DNA from: Mytilus trossulus
Lineage: Eukaryota > Mollusca > Bivalvia > Mytilida > Mytilidae
Length of the DNA stretch: 64,000 nt
Reading direction: 5' to 3'
NCBI RefSeq assembly: GCF_036588685.1
Contig: NC_086386.1
Span: 77,994,682-78,058,681, forward strand
Below the pieces are notes generated by a model, which did not search any database, had not been told where the DNA came from, and saw only the letters and a program-made list of their open reading frames with translations. Below, piece after piece: positions 14,101 through 20,100 of this stretch (positions are counted from its first letter, which is position 1; each line of letters opens with the position of its first letter). The position numbers and the translations under genes are program-made.

Positions 14101-17100
14101 TATGCCTATTCAAGGTCCACCGGTGTCTGTTGCAGGTCAGCCGTTGCCAGGTCAACCAATGATGCCACCAGGATCAGTTCCAATCAGTGTCATGAATCAG
14201 CCAATTAATCCAGGTTAGTCTAATAAACTTAAGAAATATGTTTTTAAACTAGAAAAAACACAACCATATTACTAGGGGGGGGGGGAATAGTGACAGAGAG
14301 AACTCAAATCAGTGTTCTATACAAGTCAACAACAACTTGCAGTAAGGTGCAATTTTTGGTAAATTTTGAAAATAATATGGAAACTCCAGAAACTTTTTTT
14401 TTTCTTAACCGAAATGCTTACATTTTAAATATCAAACACTAGGACATGTCTTTCAGTTATGAGAATTTGGATATACTATTTGTTATGTATTTACTTATTG
14501 AAAAAGACTTTATTTAATAGATTCCTATTCACAATACCATGGATTCATTATTATTCTTGGGGGTTTTACCAGTTTAAACGTGAACAACAAATTTAATGTC
14601 AAAAGAAGTAACAATTATTTACTGTAAATTCAGAAATTATTGCATGCATTTATTATTGCGATTTTGTCATTTTAGACTTAAATTTGATTTTATTTTTTGC
14701 GATATACAGAAAAAACCTGTTTTATTCATATAAAAAAATTCAAAATGCGAGGCTTAATTATTGCAATTAAAAGATTAAAACCCTGTCGCTGTTTTTGCAA
14801 TAATAAAAACATTGCAATAATTTCTGAATTTACAGTATATATATTTTGCAAATTCTTGTAAAACCATGAAATCAAATACCCTTGAAAATAAATGAATCCT
14901 TTAAATTTGTAATTCAATTCTAGTGGTGATCGTAATCTTTTTGATTAATTCTGATTCACTATAAGCACTTGTATGTTTTAGGAATAATGAGTCAGCCACT
15001 TGGAGGACCACCAAATCTAATGCCGTCCCAACAGCCACCAAGTAAGTTTAACATTTTAAATTCATTGTTTCAAATTTAATTTTGAATTGTTTCAAATTTA
15101 CTTTTGAATAGGCAGTTTTTAGAAATCTGATGATCACAATAACTCAGTATATGATTGTTGCCAGGCCTTGAAGGCATAAAACTTTGCTCAGTGCTAGGAG
15201 CACAAAAATCATGCTCGAAACATGAAATCCAGCAATTCGATTGGTTGATTTTCGATTCTGAGTACAAAAATTGTGCTCAAAAGTTTTATGGCCGTGAGGC
15301 CTGGTGTAGACCACATTTGAAAATATTATATGAAAACTGATTGCTTGTCCAAAAGTCTTGTCAGCCCGTGCTGGTAAAATTTCTATCAGGTCAATAGATT
15401 ACTGTGGATACATTAATATAAGTTGAATACCAATTTTCATGGATTTCATGAAACAAGGGAACCGCGAATTTAAATATTCAAGGAATTGCAAATTTTCTAA
15501 AGGAATGTAAACAAACTTTGCCAAAACCACAAAATTAAATATCTACAAATATGCAAGTTTTCTTCAATCCATGGAAATTGTTCACAAAAATAAAGAATCC
15601 ACAGAATATACAGAATTAAAAGAAAATAGTACATGGGCTGTGGCTGCAAAAGTTCAACCAAAAACTGTATAGGACAATGTAAGAGGAAAACAGTTTAACT
15701 TGTGTGATGTCTTATTATTAATTAAGCAAGTTTATTTACAAGTAAGGCCATAAAAAAGAATATGTATGTTTGCCCTAACCCTACCTACCAAGAAAAAAGC
15801 TGCCTACTTAAAATCCAAAATCTTTTATTGCCTTGATTTGATTTATTTTTAATCAGATTGGCATGACTAAAGACATCTGACACTTCAATTTCTCTTTGTA
15901 AAAAAAAAAGAAAGAATATGCCTACCTATCTACTCACTGTCTCAACCTTTGGATAGGGTTTGGGCAAACCAAAATATTTTTAAGTATGGCCTTACCATTT
16001 TCTGAAAAGAAGCGCATCATGAACAGGAAAAAAAATGACCATAAAATATGACACAGATAACTAAACTATCCCTACATATGTCTGTTTATATTTTAGCATT
16101 GCAACCTGAGCCATTGAATGTCGAGTCTTTACTGCAAAGACTTATCAAAGTTGGTCTGATTGCACAATCTGGAGAAAAGGCAAAAGAACTAAACTATCCC
16201 TACATATGTTTGTTTATATTTTAGCATTGCAACCTGAGCCATTGAATGTGGAGTCTTTACTACAAAGACTTATCAAAGTCGGTCTGATTGCACAATCTGG
16301 AGAAAAGGCAAAAGAAAAGGAACAAGAAAAAGAAAAGGAAAAGGAGGAAAAGAAATCAGAGAGTGAATCTCCACAAAAGAAAGAAGAAGAGTCGTCAGAT
16401 GGGAAAGAGAAAAAGAAGCCAGTGGTAAGTGAATTTAAGAATGAAAAAATGTTGCATTATATGTAAAAATAAGAAGATGTGGTATAAATAAAAATAAGGT
16501 GTGGAAAAATAAGGTGTGGTATAAATAAAAATAAGGTGTGGTATAAATAAAAATAAGGTGTGGAAAAATAAGGTGTTGTATAAATAAAAATAAGGTGTGG
16601 TATAAATAAAAATAAGGTGTGGAAAAATAAGGTGTGGTATAAATAAAAATAAGGTGTGGTATAAATAAAAATAAGGTGTGGAAAAATAAGGTGTTGTATA
16701 AATAAAAATAAGGTGTGGAAAAATAAGGTGTTGTATAAATAAAAATAAGGTGTGGAAAAATAAGGTGTGATATAAATAAAAATAAGAAAATAATGATAAG
16801 TGGGCACAGTATTTATACAAAAAAAGGAGATGTAGTTTTATTGCCAATAAGACAAATTATGTTGAATTTAACAACTATGGGTCACTATATGGTCTTCAAC
16901 ACTGAGCAAAACCTATACCACATAGAAAGCTATTAACAGCTACGAAAACACTTATATAAAAAAATTCAAATCAGAACAAATAGGGTTCAGTTTATAACTT
17001 ATAAATAGTAAGCAATACCAGTTGTGGATTTTTTTTTATAAAGTACTAAATAATCTACTTTATAACTAAACATTTAATTTGCTCTATAGATTTACAGAGT

Positions 17101-20100
17101 GTTTATTCATTTATTGACGCCTTGTATACTATAAATATATTTTGTGTTTTCAGAGACTTAAACTTTCAAAACCTCAGAAGATTCCTGATTTAACAGAAAT
17201 GAAAAGCAATATCCTTAAAAAGTAAGTATAACATGAATAATACTGTTTGTTCTTAAACTGGGGGGGGGGGTGTGTCTCCTCACGATTCACGAGTTGATTT
17301 TTTTGTCAGTCACGAGTCACAGAAAATAAATTTCCATGATCACGGATCACAAAAATATAAAAAAAAAATCTGTAAAAAAAGGATCACGATAGCGAAAATG
17401 TGCAAATCACGAAGAAGGAAAATAACCCATCAGGCCCCTTGTTAAATAGCTCCTAACATTCATTTTTCTATATATATATATTAGTTACTATCAAATATTT
17501 AGGTTTGAGTCGTCCTGATAAAGTTTTACCCAGAAGTTTTACCCAGAAAAGTGCTTCAGACACACAATATTTATTTTCATTGCAACTGTAGAATAAAAAA
17601 AAATAATGAATGCATCTGCTACCTGCTACCGGCAGTATTAAAATTGCAACAATAAAATAAAATTAAAAATGCATCTGCAACCGGCAGTTTTAAAATGCAA
17701 TACCATGAATCATTAATTATGTTTTTTTTTACTTTTCAGGCAATATATAGGTGTTATTCAAAGGATGTACTCTGGTATCCAGTGTACGTCATGTGGTACA
17801 AGGTTCATGGCATCGCAGACAACACTATACAGGGAACATTTAGACTGGCACTTCAGACAGAATCAGAGGGAAAAGAAGGGAGCTAAGATTTCAAGATACA
17901 GATCCTGGTTTTATGAATTAGCTGTATGTTATTTTAATTATGACCCATTCATGGGCATTATGTTTTCTGGTTTGTGCTTCCTTTCATCTGTTTGTTCGTC
18001 CGTCTGTCTGCCCCGCTTCAGGTGAAAGTTTTTGGTCGAGGTAGTTTTTAATGAGGTTGAAGTCCAATCAAATTGAAACTTAGTACACATGTTCCCTATG
18101 ACATGATATTTCTAATTGTAATGCCAAATTACAGATTTTTACCCCATTTTCATAGTCCATTGAACATAGAAAATATTGGGTGTACTATGGACTCATTTTG
18201 TTTCATCTTAATTTATAAGCACACTTAGGCCTTTTTTTTTTAATTAGTTGGTTTACGGACAACTAGTGTCAAAGGTTAGGGTCGGAGGAGGTAAAAAAAA
18301 TAAAAATAAAATAGCAATCTTAGATTTTTTTTTTGTTCACGTATAACTGTTCTGAAAAATTTGAGTCGGAGGAAAAAAAAAAAAAAAAATGCTGTTCATT
18401 CATGACATTACAGGGGTTGAGGAGGAGAAATAGTTTAGCTCTTATCTTGATATGCTTTGCATTTGATGGATGGATGGTCAATTGTTGTTTAATGTCTAGT
18501 GGCTAATCAGATGCATAATTAGGATGAGAATATGATAATGAGAAATGAAATGCTAAACTGACACACTGAGCCAGAATTTAAATGTGCTAGCTCACAAGGT
18601 AACAGTTCCCCCAAAGATATGTTACCTTACCCAGACACATTATTCTGACTCCTTTAATAATTGCAATTGCAGGGTGCTTGGCGAAGAAGCAGCAGATACC
18701 AATTTTTAAGTCTTGAATATGGCATCGCCGATTGTTTGCTTAGGTTTGCATTTGATAAAAGTGCTCTCAGTACGTTGACCATCAAAGTTAATATTCAACT
18801 GAAAGTAGATGAAGCCGTCAGACTCCATGGTCCTCCCTCGTTGGGTTTTTGAATTCGTCTGTGTCATTTCGAAGCTTTTCAAAATACGCCGTTCACTACA
18901 AACGCTTTATTGACACAGACAAAACGTTTTGGAACGCCTCGGATTTTTTTATTCACAGCACTCGAAAAATCGGGTCGGCGGAATAAAAAACAACACGAAA
19001 TCAAAATTTTAATTTTATTTCACTTTTAAACAAAATCGGGTCGGCGGATCCGTAAACCAACTAATTAAAAAAAAAAGGCCTTAAAAACCTATTCATAAGT
19101 ATTTGACATCATTACAAAATGTTGCTTAATGCACCAACAAAACAAATACTTAACCACCAAGTTTAATTCATGAAATAACCCATATTTTTATATAAAAGAA
19201 AGATCTAGTTGTTACAAGCTGATACAAAATTAGATTAAAGAAAAAGAAGTTAATAGATAAAGGAAGATGTGGTGTGAGTGCCAATGAGACAACTCTCCAT
19301 CCAAATAAAAATTTATAAAAGTAAACCATTATAGGTCAATAAACAGCCTTCAACACGGAGCATTGGCTCACACGGAACAATAAGCTATAAAGGGCTCCAA
19401 AATTACTAGTGTAAAACCATTCCAACAGGAAAACCAACGGTCTAATCTATATAAAAATCGAGAAACATGTATAAAGTACATATTAAAATGACAACTACTG
19501 TACATGAGATTCCTGACTTAGGACAGGTGCAAACATTTGCAGCAGGATTAAATAGTTCATATTTTGATAAGCTATGTGTTTGATCAGTCTTTTTATCTGA
19601 ACTTTTCATTTTTGTTGGTTTTTCTTTCAATCGAACAAATAAATAAGACTGTTTTTAATTTCTGTCTCTTATTTCATTCCTGATTGTTTACTTGTTTTAC
19701 AGGATTGGTTAGAATATGAAGATGTTGGTGATTCTGAAGAAAGAGGTAGGTTATTCTTCACCTATACTACAAATACTTAAAAAAAAAAGGGCCAGTTACT
19801 GAGCATTAAGGTGGTACCCAACACTTTAATTAAAATAAATTTGGCTCGTTTAATTTTCTTAAAATTTTGATAAAGTATTTACTTTGACCCTTTGACAAAA
19901 ATATAAAAATTTCAAAAAATTTGAACCAACTGGTTTATCAGAAAAATTACACTGGTTATATAGCAGTTTGACAAACACTAATTTTCATCTTTGAAAAGCT
20001 TAATTTTCCCTTACACAACGTCATTAAAACATTTAGCTGATTTTACAGAGTTATCTCCCTGTAGTGTTTGGTACCACTTTAACATGTATTTTATAGTATC

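Noticed and set aside
16097-16188. Upstream copy of the PCF11 exon start as an additional coding exon
   Set aside because: It has an acceptor but no donor, and reading through reaches TAG before the second copy. At most a decoy or truncating splice form.
16395-16847. Two overlapping open frames of 116-150 codons on the minus strand with repeated FIYTTPYF-type peptide
   Set aside because: They are the translation of the 22/15-bp minisatellite, whose minus strand lacks stop codons by composition, and they lie in a PCF11 intron.
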